NCBI GenBank assembly: GCA_031459615.1
Contig: JAVKIE010000011.1
Span: 1 to 64,000 of the forward strand
Reading direction: 5' to 3'
DNA from: Calidihabitans tengchongensis
Lineage (GTDB): Bacteria > Sysuimicrobiota > Sysuimicrobiia > Sysuimicrobiales > Kaftiobacteriaceae
Length of the DNA stretch: 64,000 nucleotides
Shown here piece after piece: positions 33,363 to 41,651 of this stretch. Under the pieces are notes generated by a model. It had not been told where the DNA came from and made no database searches. It was given only the letters and a program-made list of their open reading frames with translations. Numbering within the stretch: the first letter of the stretch is position 1; the number at the start of each line of letters is the position of its first letter. A program made the translations under genes and the position numbers.

Positions 33363-34985
33363 ATGGGCAAAGCCTGGATGGCGGCGGTCACGGCGGTGGC
33401 GGTGGCGCTGGCGGCGGCCACGCTGGCGCCCCCGGGGTTCGGCCAGGCCCGGGGCAATACGATGATCGTCACCTTCAAGGACGACGTCAGCACCCTGGAC
33501 CCGGCCATCGGCTACGACTGGCAGAACTGGTCCATCATCAAATCCATCTTCGACGGCCTGATGGACTACGAGCCGGGGACCACCAAGCTGGTCCCGCACC
33601 TGGCCGAGTCCTACACCATCTCCGCCGACGGCAAGACCTACACCTTCCGGCTGCGCCGGGGGGTGAAGTTCCACAACGGGCGCGAGGTGACGGCCCAGGA
33701 CTTCAAGTACTCGCTGGAGCGCGTCCTCAACCCCAAGACCCAGAGCCCCGGGGCCGGCTTCTTCGGCGGGATCGCGGGGGCGGCGGCGTTCAGCGAGGGC
33801 AAGGCCGCGGAGGTCTCGGGCATCCGGGTGGTGGACCGCTACACCCTGACCATCACCCTGGACAAGCCCAACGCCGCCTTCCTGCACACCATGGCCCTGA
33901 ACTTCTCCCACGTGGTGCCCCGGGAAGAGGTCGAGAAGGCCGGCGCCGACTTCGGCCACAAGCCGGTGGGCACCGGCGCGTTCCGGGTCAAAGAGTGGGT
34001 GCTGGGCCAGCGGCTGGTCCTCGTCCGCAACCGGGACTACTTCCTGCGGGGGCGGCCCTACCTGGACGAGATCGTCTTCCAGGTGGGCGTGGAGCCCAAC
34101 GTGGCGTTTCTGAAGCTGCAGCGGGGCGAGGTGGACGTTCTGGGCGACGGCATCCCGCCCGCCGAGTTCGTCAAGGTGATGAACAACCCCACCCTGCGCC
34201 GGCTGGTGGCGGTGGGCGACCAGCTCCACACCGGCTACGTCACCCTCAACACCCAGGTCAGCCCTCTCACCGATGTGCGGGTGCGCCGGGCCCTGAACAT
34301 GGCGGTGGACAAGGCGCGCATCGTCCGCATCATCAACAACCGGGCCGTGCCCGCCACCCAGGTCCTCCCGCCCCTGATGCCGGGCTACGACCGGTCGTAC
34401 ACGGGCTACCCCTTTGACCGCGCGCAGGCGAAGAAGCTGCTGGCGGAGGCCGGGTACCCCAACGGGTTCTCCACCGTCCTGTACGCCAACAACACCGACC
34501 CCAACCCGCGCATCGCCCAGGCCATCCAGCAGGACCTGGCGGCCATCGGCGTGCGGGTGGAGCTCAAGACCCTGGCCCAGAGCACCGTCATCGAGGCCGG
34601 AGGCCAGAAGGGTCAGGCGCCGATGATCTGGTCGGGCGGCATGGCGTGGATCGCCGACTACCCCGATCCCAACAACTTCTACTGGCCCATCCTGTCCTGC
34701 GCGGCCCTGGCCCCCGGCACCTGGAACTGGGCGTGGTACTGCAACCAGCAGGTGGAAAAGCAGGTGGAGCAGGCCGACGCCATGGTGCAGCCCGCCCAGG
34801 CGGCCGCCCGGGAGCAGCGCTTCCGGCAGATCTACCGGACCATCATGGGCGACGCGCCGTGGATTCCCATCTTCCACGAGAAGCGCTACACGATGCACTC
34901 GGCCCGCATGGGCGGGCCGGAGGTTCTGTGGGTGGACCCCATCCACATCCCGGTGCACTACGACGAGGTGCGGGTGGTCCGATGA
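33363..34985 (+). CDS. ABC importer extracellular solute-binding protein, family 5
   Basis: A 540-residue SBP_bac_5 protein (DppA/OppA/NikA type). A signal peptide spans about residues 1-29, ending near G-F-G-Q-A, with no lipobox. The mature protein shows Y-D-W-Q-N-W-S, the L-R-R-G-V-K-F-H-N-G-R-E-V-T-A-Q-D-F family signature (about 98-115), and a two-lobed layout. The SBP family binds peptides, sugars, nickel complexes and amides. The coupled formamidase suggests an amide or peptide-like ligand. Its TGA overlaps the formamidase ATG. Confidence 0.9.
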   Translation: MGKAWMAAVTAVAVALAAATLAPPGFGQARGNTMIVTFKDDVSTLDPAIGYDWQNWSIIKSIFDGLMDYEPGTTKLVPHLAESYTISADGKTYTFRLRRGVKFHNGREVTAQDFKYSLERVLNPKTQSPGAGFFGGIAGAAAFSEGKAAEVSGIRVVDRYTLTITLDKPNAAFLHTMALNFSHVVPREEVEKAGADFGHKPVGTGAFRVKEWVLGQRLVLVRNRDYFLRGRPYLDEIVFQVGVEPNVAFLKLQRGEVDVLGDGIPPAEFVKVMNNPTLRRLVAVGDQLHTGYVTLNTQVSPLTDVRVRRALNMAVDKARIVRIINNRAVPATQVLPPLMPGYDRSYTGYPFDRAQAKKLLAEAGYPNGFSTVLYANNTDPNPRIAQAIQQDLAAIGVRVELKTLAQSTVIEAGGQKGQAPMIWSGGMAWIADYPDPNNFYWPILSCAALAPGTWNWAWYCNQQVEKQVEQADAMVQPAQAAAREQRFRQIYRTIMGDAPWIPIFHEKRYTMHSARMGGPEVLWVDPIHIPVHYDEVRVVR

Positions 34986-35908
34986 CGCACCACACCCTGC
35001 ACCGCCAGCGGCATCACTTCGGCTGGAACAACGCCCTGGAGCCCGCCCTGCGGGTGGCGCCGGGGGAGGTGGTGGCGTTCGAGGTGGTGGACGCGAGCGG
35101 GGGCCAGCTGACCCGCTCCTCCACCGTCGCCGACGTCGCCTCTCTGGACTTCGCGCGGGTGAATCCGGTCACCGGCCCGGTGTACGTTGAGGGCGCCCGG
35201 CCCGGAGACGCCCTCGAGGTGGAGATCCTGGACCTGGAGGGCAGCGGGTGGGGGTGGACGGCCATCATCCCGGGCTTCGGGCTGCTGGCCGAGGACTTTC
35301 CCGCCCCCTTCCTGCACATCAGCACCTACGATGCCCGGGGGGTGGAGTTCGCCCCCGGCATCCGCCTGCCGGTAAGGCCGTTCCCGGGCACCATCGGGGT
35401 TGCCCCCGCCGAACCGGGCGTGCACTCGGTGGTGCCCCCGCGGGAGGTCGGCGGCAACATGGACATCCGCGATCTGGTCCGGGGGACCACCCTGTGGCTG
35501 CCGGTCCGGGTGCCCGGAGCGCTGTTCTCGGTGGGCGACACTCACGCCGCCCAGGGGGACGGCGAGGTGTGCGGGACGGCGGTGGAGTCGCCCATGGTGG
35601 TGACCCTGCGCTTCGGCCTGCGCCCCCAGGCGGGGCTGCGCCGGCCCCGGTTTTCGGTTCCCGGCCCGCCCACCCGGCACGTGGACGAGCGCGGCTACCA
35701 CGTGACCACCGGCATCGGCCCGGACCTGATGCAGGCCAGCAAGGACGCCGTCCGGGACATGATCGACCTGCTGGGCCGCGAGTACCGCCTGACTCCCGAA
35801 CTGGCCTACGCCCTGTGCAGCGTGGCCGTGGACCTGCGGATCAGCGAGGTGGTGGACGCGCCCAACTGGGTGGTGTCCGCCTACCTGCCGCGGTCCATCT
35901 TCGTGTAA
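34982..35908 (+). CDS. Acetamidase/formamidase family amidohydrolase
   Basis: A 308-residue FmdA_AmdA family enzyme that hydrolyses short-chain amides to the acid and ammonia. Motifs include G-W-N-N-A-L-E-P near the N-terminus, the G-H-S-/V-H-S region (G-V-H-S-V-V-P-P), G-G-N-M-D-I-R-D, the metal-ligand region V-G-D-T-H-A-A-Q-G-D-G-E-V-C-G-T-A-V-E, and a C-terminal L-C-S-V-A-V-D. The ATG overlaps the binding-protein stop (ATGA), so import and hydrolysis are coupled. It probably releases ammonia from an imported amide. Function of the imported compound is inferred from synteny only. Confidence 0.9.
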   Translation: MTHHTLHRQRHHFGWNNALEPALRVAPGEVVAFEVVDASGGQLTRSSTVADVASLDFARVNPVTGPVYVEGARPGDALEVEILDLEGSGWGWTAIIPGFGLLAEDFPAPFLHISTYDARGVEFAPGIRLPVRPFPGTIGVAPAEPGVHSVVPPREVGGNMDIRDLVRGTTLWLPVRVPGALFSVGDTHAAQGDGEVCGTAVESPMVVTLRFGLRPQAGLRRPRFSVPGPPTRHVDERGYHVTTGIGPDLMQASKDAVRDMIDLLGREYRLTPELAYALCSVAVDLRISEVVDAPNWVVSAYLPRSIFV

Positions 35909-36020
35909 CGCGCCCGGGGCCGGGGAAACCCTCCCGGCCCCGCCGCCCTCCTCCCCGGCGGGCAGGGATCCTTCCGCGCCGCAGACAAGTGATCTCCATC
36001 CCGGGTGGGAGGTGGTAGCC

Positions 36021-36917
36021 ATGAACAGAGGGTCGGGCGCGGTCGGCGGGCTGCTGGCGGTCGCCCTGACGGTGGGGTGGGCTGTCGCCGGCGGGGCGGC
36101 GCCGGCGGAGGCGCCGATCCTGGTGAGTGGCTTCGCCACCCCCGAGTCGATCCTGTACGATTCCCGGGCCGATGTCTACCTCGTCTCCAACATCAACGGC
36201 TCGCCCACCGCAGCCGACGACAACGGGTTCATCTCCCGGGTGGCGCCCGACGGGCGCGTTCTGGACCTGAAGTGGATTGACGGCGCCCGGCCCAAGGTCC
36301 GGCTGAACGCTCCCAAGGGCATGGCGGTGTCCGGCGACACCCTGTACGTGTCCGACATCACCACGGTGCGGATGTTCGACCGCCGCACCGGCGAGCCCCG
36401 GGGCGCGGTGGTGATCCTGGGATCCACCTTCGTCAACGATCTGGCGGCCGGCCGCGACGGCACCGTCTACATCACCGACACCGGCGTGCGGCCGGACTTC
36501 AGCCCCTCGGGCACCGACGCCATCTACCGGCTGTCCGGCGGCCAGATCGGCGTGGTGGCCCGGTCGCCCGATCTCAACCACCCCAACGGCATCGCCGTCC
36601 TGCCCGACGGCACGCTGGTGGTGGTCACCTTCAGCCCCGCAGGCGAGATGTACACGGTGGGCTCGGACGGGACACGCCGGAACGTGCGCCGCCTCCCGGC
36701 GGGCAACCTGGACGGGGTGGAGGTCCTGCCGGGCGGCGCGCTGCTGGTGTCGTCGTGGGGCGCGTCGGCGGTCTTTCGCGTGGAGCCCGATGGAACGGTC
36801 TCCACAGCCGTCGGCAACGTGCCCTCCCCCGCGGACATCGGGTACGACGGCCGGCGGAACCGGGTGCTGATCCCGGTCTTCACCGAGAACCGGATCGTCA
36901 TCCACCCGCTGCGCTAG
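36021..36917 (+). CDS. Exported SMP-30/NHL-like beta-propeller protein
   Basis: A 298-residue protein with a signal peptide (about 1-27, ending near G-G-A-A-P-A) and repeated blades such as T-P-E-S-I-L-Y-D, A-P-K-G-M-A-V-S-G-D-T-L-Y-V-S-D, H-P-N-G-I-A-V-L-P-D-G and G-V-E-V-L-P-G-G-A-L-L-V-S-S-W-G. This is the pattern of SMP-30/gluconolactonase or NHL-type propellers, which bind sugars, lactones or metals. GGGAGGTGG precedes the ATG at 36021; an in-frame GTG nine bases upstream lies within that site and is less likely. It stands alone after the formamidase operon, separated by about 110 nt. Confidence 0.8.
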   Translation: MNRGSGAVGGLLAVALTVGWAVAGGAAPAEAPILVSGFATPESILYDSRADVYLVSNINGSPTAADDNGFISRVAPDGRVLDLKWIDGARPKVRLNAPKGMAVSGDTLYVSDITTVRMFDRRTGEPRGAVVILGSTFVNDLAAGRDGTVYITDTGVRPDFSPSGTDAIYRLSGGQIGVVARSPDLNHPNGIAVLPDGTLVVVTFSPAGEMYTVGSDGTRRNVRRLPAGNLDGVEVLPGGALLVSSWGASAVFRVEPDGTVSTAVGNVPSPADIGYDGRRNRVLIPVFTENRIVIHPLR

Positions 36918-36942
36918 GGATCCACGGTCCTCCGGGTGAGGG

Positions 36943-37620
36943 TCAGCGCACCAGGACCCGGCAGGGGCCCAGGCCGGTGGCGATGGGCAGGGCGATGCTG
37001 TAGTTCTCCTGAGGGTTGCTGGCGATGAAGATGGCCACCACGAACCCCCGGGCGTCCAGGACCGGCGAGCCGCTGGCGCCCTGGTGCAGGGCCGGCCGGA
37101 AGACCACCATGGGGGTGTTGACCCGCCGGCCGGACAGCACGGCCACCCGGATCACCTGGGTGACCCGGCCCGAGGCCACCGTCCATCGCCGGCCGGGATA
37201 GCCGCCGGTGCGGACGGGCTCGCCCACGGTCACCATACGCCAGGCGATGCGGTACCGCGGGGTGCCCCGGGGCATGCGCGCCGTGATCACGGCCGTGTCC
37301 CGGTCCGGAGCGCGGCACTGCACGTGTCCGGTCACCGTCGCTGCGGGCAGGACGATCTGCACCGCCCCGGACACTGCGTGCTTGGCGGTCAGCACGGTCT
37401 CGGGGCCGACGATGACCCCGGTGCCGTACCGCACCACGTCTCCCTCGCGGGTGACCAGCATGGGAATGCCCCGCCGGTCGGGCGCAGTCAGCACCGGACC
37501 GTCGGCGCGGGCGGGAGACGCCGCGGTCGTCAGGGCCAGAACGGCCAGGGCGGGAAGGGCCACCGGCCCTCTGCGGGCCATCGTCCGCTGTCTTGCCCGC
37601 GACGCTGCGGCGACAGGCAT
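36943..37620 (-). CDS. Trypsin-like serine protease (exported)
   Basis: A 225-residue S1-type protease, probably periplasmic. The catalytic triad is visible: histidine in L-T-A-K-H-A-V-S-G, aspartate in D-R-D-T-A-V-I, and serine in Q-G-A-S-G-S-P-V-L-D. A signal peptide spans residues about 14-40 (ending S-P-A-R-A), after a short basic stretch. The ATG at 37618-37620 is preceded by GAGGGCGATC; an in-frame ATG 13 codons downstream is the alternative. No PDZ domain is present, so it is not a full DegP/HtrA. It is convergent with the beta-propeller gene and faces a cupredoxin-like pseudogene. Confidence 0.8.
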   Translation of the reverse strand: MPVAAASRARQRTMARRGPVALPALAVLALTTAASPARADGPVLTAPDRRGIPMLVTREGDVVRYGTGVIVGPETVLTAKHAVSGAVQIVLPAATVTGHVQCRAPDRDTAVITARMPRGTPRYRIAWRMVTVGEPVRTGGYPGRRWTVASGRVTQVIRVAVLSGRRVNTPMVVFRPALHQGASGSPVLDARGFVVAIFIASNPQENYSIALPIATGLGPCRVLVR

Positions 37621-38069
37621 GATCGCCCTCGGAGGCAGGTCAGCCGCCGCGTCCGCACCGCCCGGCGGACGGGCTGTGGTGGAGGTGCGGGACACCCTCT
37701 TCACCCCCGCCGTCCTGCGGATCCGCCCCGGCACCACCCGTGACGTGGCGCCACAGCGGCCGCAACGCCCACCGCCCCCGCCTCCGACCGCTCCGGGGAC
37801 TCCGATCTGCGGGGCCCGGGCAGACCTACCCGGTGGACCTTCTCGCAGCCGGAGCGTACCGGTATTATCGCACACCTCCCCGCGCACCCGCAGGCCGCGG
37901 CCCAGCCGGCGTGATCCTGTGGGACGTGGACCCACGAGCCGTGATTGGCGGGATGTCGACCGGACGGCGGCGTCACGGTGCCGGGCGCCGACGGCGTGGC
38001 GGCGGAAAATCCGGCCGCGTGGCGCTCCACCCTGGACCGGGGTGCGTGGCTACCAGGCCATCTACGTGA
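37619..38069 (+). pseudogene. Cupredoxin-like gene with a +1 frameshift
   Basis: The first part reads, in one frame, V-V-E-V-R-D-T-L-F-T-P-A-V-L-R-I-R-P-G-T-T, the standard start of a plastocyanin-like domain. The expected continuation V-T-W-R-H-S-G-R-N-A-H, then G-Q-T-Y-P-V-D-L-L-A-A-G-A-Y-R-Y-Y, is in the next frame, separated at about 37737 by one extra C in ACCACCCGTGACG. In that frame the usual C-terminal copper ligands are gone (Y-Y-R-T-P-P where Y-x-C-x-x-H would be). The gene is therefore either a decayed cupredoxin or a sequencing error over an already non-copper-binding domain. Its ATG overlaps the start of the divergent protease gene. Confidence 0.55.
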
Positions 38070-38074
38070 CCGCC

Positions 38075-38080
38075 TACAAT
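38075..38080 (+). promoter_or_regulatory. -10 element (TACAAT) upstream of the histidinol-dehydrogenase-family gene
   Basis: TACAAT lies about 104 nt before the GTG start, so the mRNA would have a leader of roughly 95 nt. The leader holds a GC-rich inverted segment (GCGCGCCCGGCGCG) but no recognisable riboswitch. Confidence 0.4.
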
Positions 38081-38183
38081 AGGAGAACACGGCCTGTAGG
38101 CTTGTGACGGGCATGCGCGGGGTGGCGCGCCCGGCGCGGGTGCCGACGCGCCGGCAGAATGTGACCCGTTCCGGGAGGTCGCC

Positions 38184-39440
38184 GTGCAGATCCTGAAGGC
38201 GCCGCGGACGCCGCTCGAACCCGACGACGAGGAAGTCAGGGCCGCCGTCGCCCGCATCATCGCCGACGTCCGCGCGCGGGGCGATGCGGCCGTGCGGGAG
38301 TACACCCGCAGGTTCGACGGCGTGGACCGGGAGCCGGTCGTCTCCGGGGACGAAGCCCGGCGGGCGCTGGCGTCCCTGGATCCGGCGGACCGGGAGGCGC
38401 TGGAGGGGGCCGCGGGGAGGATCGAGGCGTTTGCCCGCGCCCAGCGGCAGGCGCTGCAGGACGCAGCGGTCGAGGTCAGCCCCGGCGCACACGCCGGACA
38501 CCGCCTGGTGGCGGTGAGGTCGGCCGGGTGCTACATCCCCGGCGGCCGGCGCCCGCTGCCGTCCACCGCCCTGATGACCATCATCCCCGCGCGCGTGGCG
38601 GGCGTGCCCCGCATCGCCGCCTGCGCCCCGCCGGGCCCGGACGGCTCCGTGCACCCGGCCACCCTGGCGGCCGTGGCGCTGGCCGGCGCCCACGAGATCT
38701 ACTGCATGGGCGGGGCCCAGGCCATCGCCGCCCTGGCCTACGGGACGGAGTCGGTGCGCCCCGTGGACCTGATCTGCGGGCCCGGCAACGCCTTCGTGGT
38801 GGAGGCCAAACGGCAGGTCTACGGCCGCGTGGGGATCGACCTGCCGGCCGGCCCCAGCGAGGTGTGCGTCCTGGCCGACGCCAGCGCCGACCCCGCGCTG
38901 GTGGCGGCGGACCTGCTGGCCCAGGCCGAGCACGACGTCCGGGCGCGGGCGGCGCTGGTCAGCACCGACGCGCGGGTGGCCCGGGCGGTGCTGCGGTGGA
39001 TCGACGAAGCCCTGGCCCAGGCGCCTGCGGACGATGTGGCCCGCACGGCGTGGCAGGACCGCGGGGAGGTGGCGGTGGCCGCCGACCTGGACGAAGCCTG
39101 CGCATACGTCAACGCGGCGGCCCCCGAGCACGTGGAGCTCCACCTGGCCGACCCCGATGCGGCGCTGGGCCGCCTGGACGCCTGCGGGGCGGTGTTCATC
39201 GGCCCGGCCTCGTCGGCGGTGTTCGGCGACTACGGCGCCGGACCCACCCACGTGCTGCCCACGGGGGGCGCGGCCCGCTTTGCGGGAGGCCTGTGGGTGG
39301 GCACCTTCCTGCGCCCGGTCGCCTCCCTGCGGCTGACCCCCGACGCCGCCTCCGCCCTGGCCCCGGTGGTGGAGCGTCTGGCCGCGCTGGAAGGCCTGCC
39401 CCGCCACGCCCGCGCCGCCCGCATGCGCCGGCGCGTCTGA
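38184..39440 (+). CDS. hisD: Histidinol dehydrogenase family enzyme
   Basis: A 418-residue zinc-dependent dehydrogenase of the HisD family. Key features are all present: L-A-Q-A-E-H-D (zinc Gln/His), the catalytic Glu-His in A-P-E-H-V-E-L, the zinc aspartate in G-D-Y-G-A-G, P-A-G-P-S-E-V, and a C-terminal histidine in L-P-R-H-A-R. The segment T-H-V-L-P-T-G-G-A-A-R-F-A-G-G-L-W-V-G-T-F-L resembles the HDH-like clade that includes sulfopropanediol dehydrogenase (HpsN). Oxidation of a non-histidinol alcohol is therefore possible. No other his genes are nearby, and it sits 115 nt upstream of a LIV-type importer. The GTG start has GGGAGGTC upstream. Confidence 0.82.
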   Translation: MQILKAPRTPLEPDDEEVRAAVARIIADVRARGDAAVREYTRRFDGVDREPVVSGDEARRALASLDPADREALEGAAGRIEAFARAQRQALQDAAVEVSPGAHAGHRLVAVRSAGCYIPGGRRPLPSTALMTIIPARVAGVPRIAACAPPGPDGSVHPATLAAVALAGAHEIYCMGGAQAIAALAYGTESVRPVDLICGPGNAFVVEAKRQVYGRVGIDLPAGPSEVCVLADASADPALVAADLLAQAEHDVRARAALVSTDARVARAVLRWIDEALAQAPADDVARTAWQDRGEVAVAADLDEACAYVNAAAPEHVELHLADPDAALGRLDACGAVFIGPASSAVFGDYGAGPTHVLPTGGAARFAGGLWVGTFLRPVASLRLTPDAASALAPVVERLAALEGLPRHARAARMRRRV

Positions 39441-39555
39441 CAAGACCCAGGGATCCGGGATCGGGAGGGCTCAAACCGGAAGGTCCGGGCAGGCGTTCGC
39501 CCCGCCCGAGGTCGAAAGGATCCTGTGAAAGGATTCCACGCGGAGGTGACGGACG

Positions 39556-40701
39556 GTGGCACGACGCAGCGTGCTGCTTGTGGTGGTGGGTGTGGCCCTG
39601 GCCGCCGCGGGCGCCGGCGCCCAGGCGGAGCCGGTCCCCATCGGCCTCAGCGCACCCCTGACCGGGTTCGGAGCGCCCGACGGTCTCAGCGTGCGGCAGG
39701 CCGTGGAGCTGGGCGTGCGGCAGATCAACGCCGCCGGCGGCGTGCTGGGCCGGCAGATCCGGCTGGTGGTCTACGACGACCAGGCCGCCCCGCCCCAGGG
39801 CGTGGCGGTGGCCCAGCGGCTGATCGAGCGCGACAGGGTCGTGGCGGCTGTGGGCGGATCCTACAGCGGCGCCACCCGGGGCGCGGCGCCCATCTTCCAG
39901 CAGAACCGCGTCCCCTTCGTGGTGGGCTACGCGGTGCACCCCGAGATTACCCGCGCCGGTCCCTACGTGTTCCGGGTGGGCTTTCTGGGCCCGGTGGAAG
40001 GGGCCGGGGCCGCGGAGGTGGCCCGGCTGTACTTCAACGCCCAGCGGGTAGCCATGCTCACCATGGACAACGACTTCGGCCGCGCCCTGGCCCAGGGTTT
40101 CCGGGACCGGGCCAGCAAGACCGGCCTGAACATCGTGGGGGAGGTCATCTACCCCCTGGGCGAAAAGGACATGGCTCCCCACGTGACCCGGGTGCGGGCC
40201 ATGAACCCGGACCTGATCTTCGTCAGCGGCCTGTTCAACGAGGCGGCGCTGATCACGCGCACCGTCCGCCAGCTGGGCCTGCGGGCCCAGATCCTGGGCG
40301 AGGAAGGCTTTGACTCGCCCAAGTACCTGGAGCTGGCCGGAGCGGACGCCGAGGGCGTGGTCATCGTCACCAACCTCAACCGGGACGACCCGCGGGCCGT
40401 GGTGCAGACGTTCCTGCGGGAGTACCGCCAGGCCTACAAGATGGAGGCCGACATGGTGGGAGCGTCCAGCTACGACGCCCTGCGCATCATCGTGGACGGG
40501 CTGCGCCGGGCCGGCACCACCGAGTCGGCCCGGCTGCGGGACGCGATTGCGGCCACCCGCAACTTCAACGGGGTGACCGGGGTTCTGTCCTTCACCCCCC
40601 AGCGGGAGACCATCAAGCCCATCCAGGTCCAGGTGGTCCGCAACGGCCAGTTCCGGTACTTCGGCGTGATCACCGACCCGGAGATCATCACGCCGCCCTG
40701 A
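39556..40701 (+). CDS. LIV-type ABC importer substrate-binding protein
   Basis: A 381-residue type I periplasmic binding protein (Peripla_BP_6, LivJ-like). The signal peptide (residues 1-24) ends near G-A-Q-A. The start of the mature fold P-I-G-L-S-A-P-L-T-G and the V-G-G-S-Y-S-G-A-T block, which usually contacts the alpha-amino group of the ligand, are present. Such proteins bind branched-chain amino acids, amides, urea or aromatic compounds. It begins with GTG after a GGAGGTGA site and heads the importer genes that follow. Confidence 0.88.
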   Translation: MARRSVLLVVVGVALAAAGAGAQAEPVPIGLSAPLTGFGAPDGLSVRQAVELGVRQINAAGGVLGRQIRLVVYDDQAAPPQGVAVAQRLIERDRVVAAVGGSYSGATRGAAPIFQQNRVPFVVGYAVHPEITRAGPYVFRVGFLGPVEGAGAAEVARLYFNAQRVAMLTMDNDFGRALAQGFRDRASKTGLNIVGEVIYPLGEKDMAPHVTRVRAMNPDLIFVSGLFNEAALITRTVRQLGLRAQILGEEGFDSPKYLELAGADAEGVVIVTNLNRDDPRAVVQTFLREYRQAYKMEADMVGASSYDALRIIVDGLRRAGTTESARLRDAIAATRNFNGVTGVLSFTPQRETIKPIQVQVVRNGQFRYFGVITDPEIITPP

Positions 40702-40792
40702 CGGGCCCCGGGAGACGGGTCGTCGGGCTCCGGGCGCCGGCGCACCGGCGCCCGGAGCGGCTTTCGCGGGGCGCGCGCCCGAGGCGCATGGC

Positions 40793-41647
40793 ATGCTTGT
40801 CCAGCAGATCGTCAACGGCCTGACCGTCGGCGCCATCTACGCCGTGGTCGCTTCCGGCCTCACCCTGGTCTACGGGGTGCTGCGCATCCTCCACGTGGCG
40901 CACGCCGGCATCTACACCCTGGGCGCCTACCTGGGAGTGGTGACCTACGCCCGCACCCACAGCCTGGCCCTCGCGTTTGCCGCCGCCATGGCCGGCAGCG
41001 GGGTGGCCGGGTGGGCGGTCCAGCGGTGGATCTACCTGCCGCTGCTGTCCCAGCCCCGCATCGTCCCCCTGATCGCCAGCATCGGCCTATACATCGCCCT
41101 CGAAGACCTGTTCCGCCTGGCGGCGGGGCCGTACTCCCTGGCGTTTTCCGCCCGGCTGCCCGTGGGGCCGCTGGCCGCAGGTGGGCTCACCATCACGCCG
41201 GCCCAGATCCTGGTGGCCGCCGTAGGCGCGCCCCTGCTCGTGGCGGCGTGGTGGGTGCTCACCCGCACCCGGGTCGGGCTGGCGTGGCGGGCGCTGGCCG
41301 ACGACGCCCCGATGGCCGCCGCCAGCGGGGTGGACGTGGGGCGGGCGGTGGGCCTGAACGTCCTGCTGGGCTCGGCCCTGGCGGGGGCCGCCGGCGTGCT
41401 GGTGGGGGTGTTCTTCAACGCCGTGGAGCCCACCATGGGCAGCGTCCCCGCCTACAAGGGGCTGGCCATCATCGTGCTCGGCGGCCTGGGATCGTTTCCG
41501 GGTGCGGTGGCGGCGGCGCTGCTGCTGGGCGTGGTGGAGGCGGTGGCCATCGGGACGGTGGGCCTGCTGCCGCGGGACGCCCTGGCGTTCATCGCCCTCA
41601 TCGCCATCCTGCTCCTCCGCCCGCAGGGCCTGTGGGGGCGGCGCTAG
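40793..41647 (+). CDS. livH: LIV-type ABC importer permease (LivH-like)
   Basis: A 284-residue permease of the BPD_transp_2 superfamily. N-terminal Q-Q-I-V-N-G-L-T-V-G-A-I-Y-A-V-V-A-S-G-L-T-L-V-Y-G-like spacing and the cytoplasmic R-A-L-A-D-D-A-P-M-A-A-A-S-G-V-D motif are typical of LivH. It comes about 90 nt after the binding-protein stop and 5 nt before the fusion permease-ATPase gene, giving a compact operon. Together with LivM it forms the translocation channel. Confidence 0.9.
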   Translation: MLVQQIVNGLTVGAIYAVVASGLTLVYGVLRILHVAHAGIYTLGAYLGVVTYARTHSLALAFAAAMAGSGVAGWAVQRWIYLPLLSQPRIVPLIASIGLYIALEDLFRLAAGPYSLAFSARLPVGPLAAGGLTITPAQILVAAVGAPLLVAAWWVLTRTRVGLAWRALADDAPMAAASGVDVGRAVGLNVLLGSALAGAAGVLVGVFFNAVEPTMGSVPAYKGLAIIVLGGLGSFPGAVAAALLLGVVEAVAIGTVGLLPRDALAFIALIAILLLRPQGLWGRR

Positions 41648-41651
41648 GATC

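Noticed and set aside
38081..38183. Leader of the histidinol-dehydrogenase-like gene as a riboswitch or His attenuator
   Set aside because: No histidine codon run, recognisable aptamer core or terminator hairpin with T-tract could be found.
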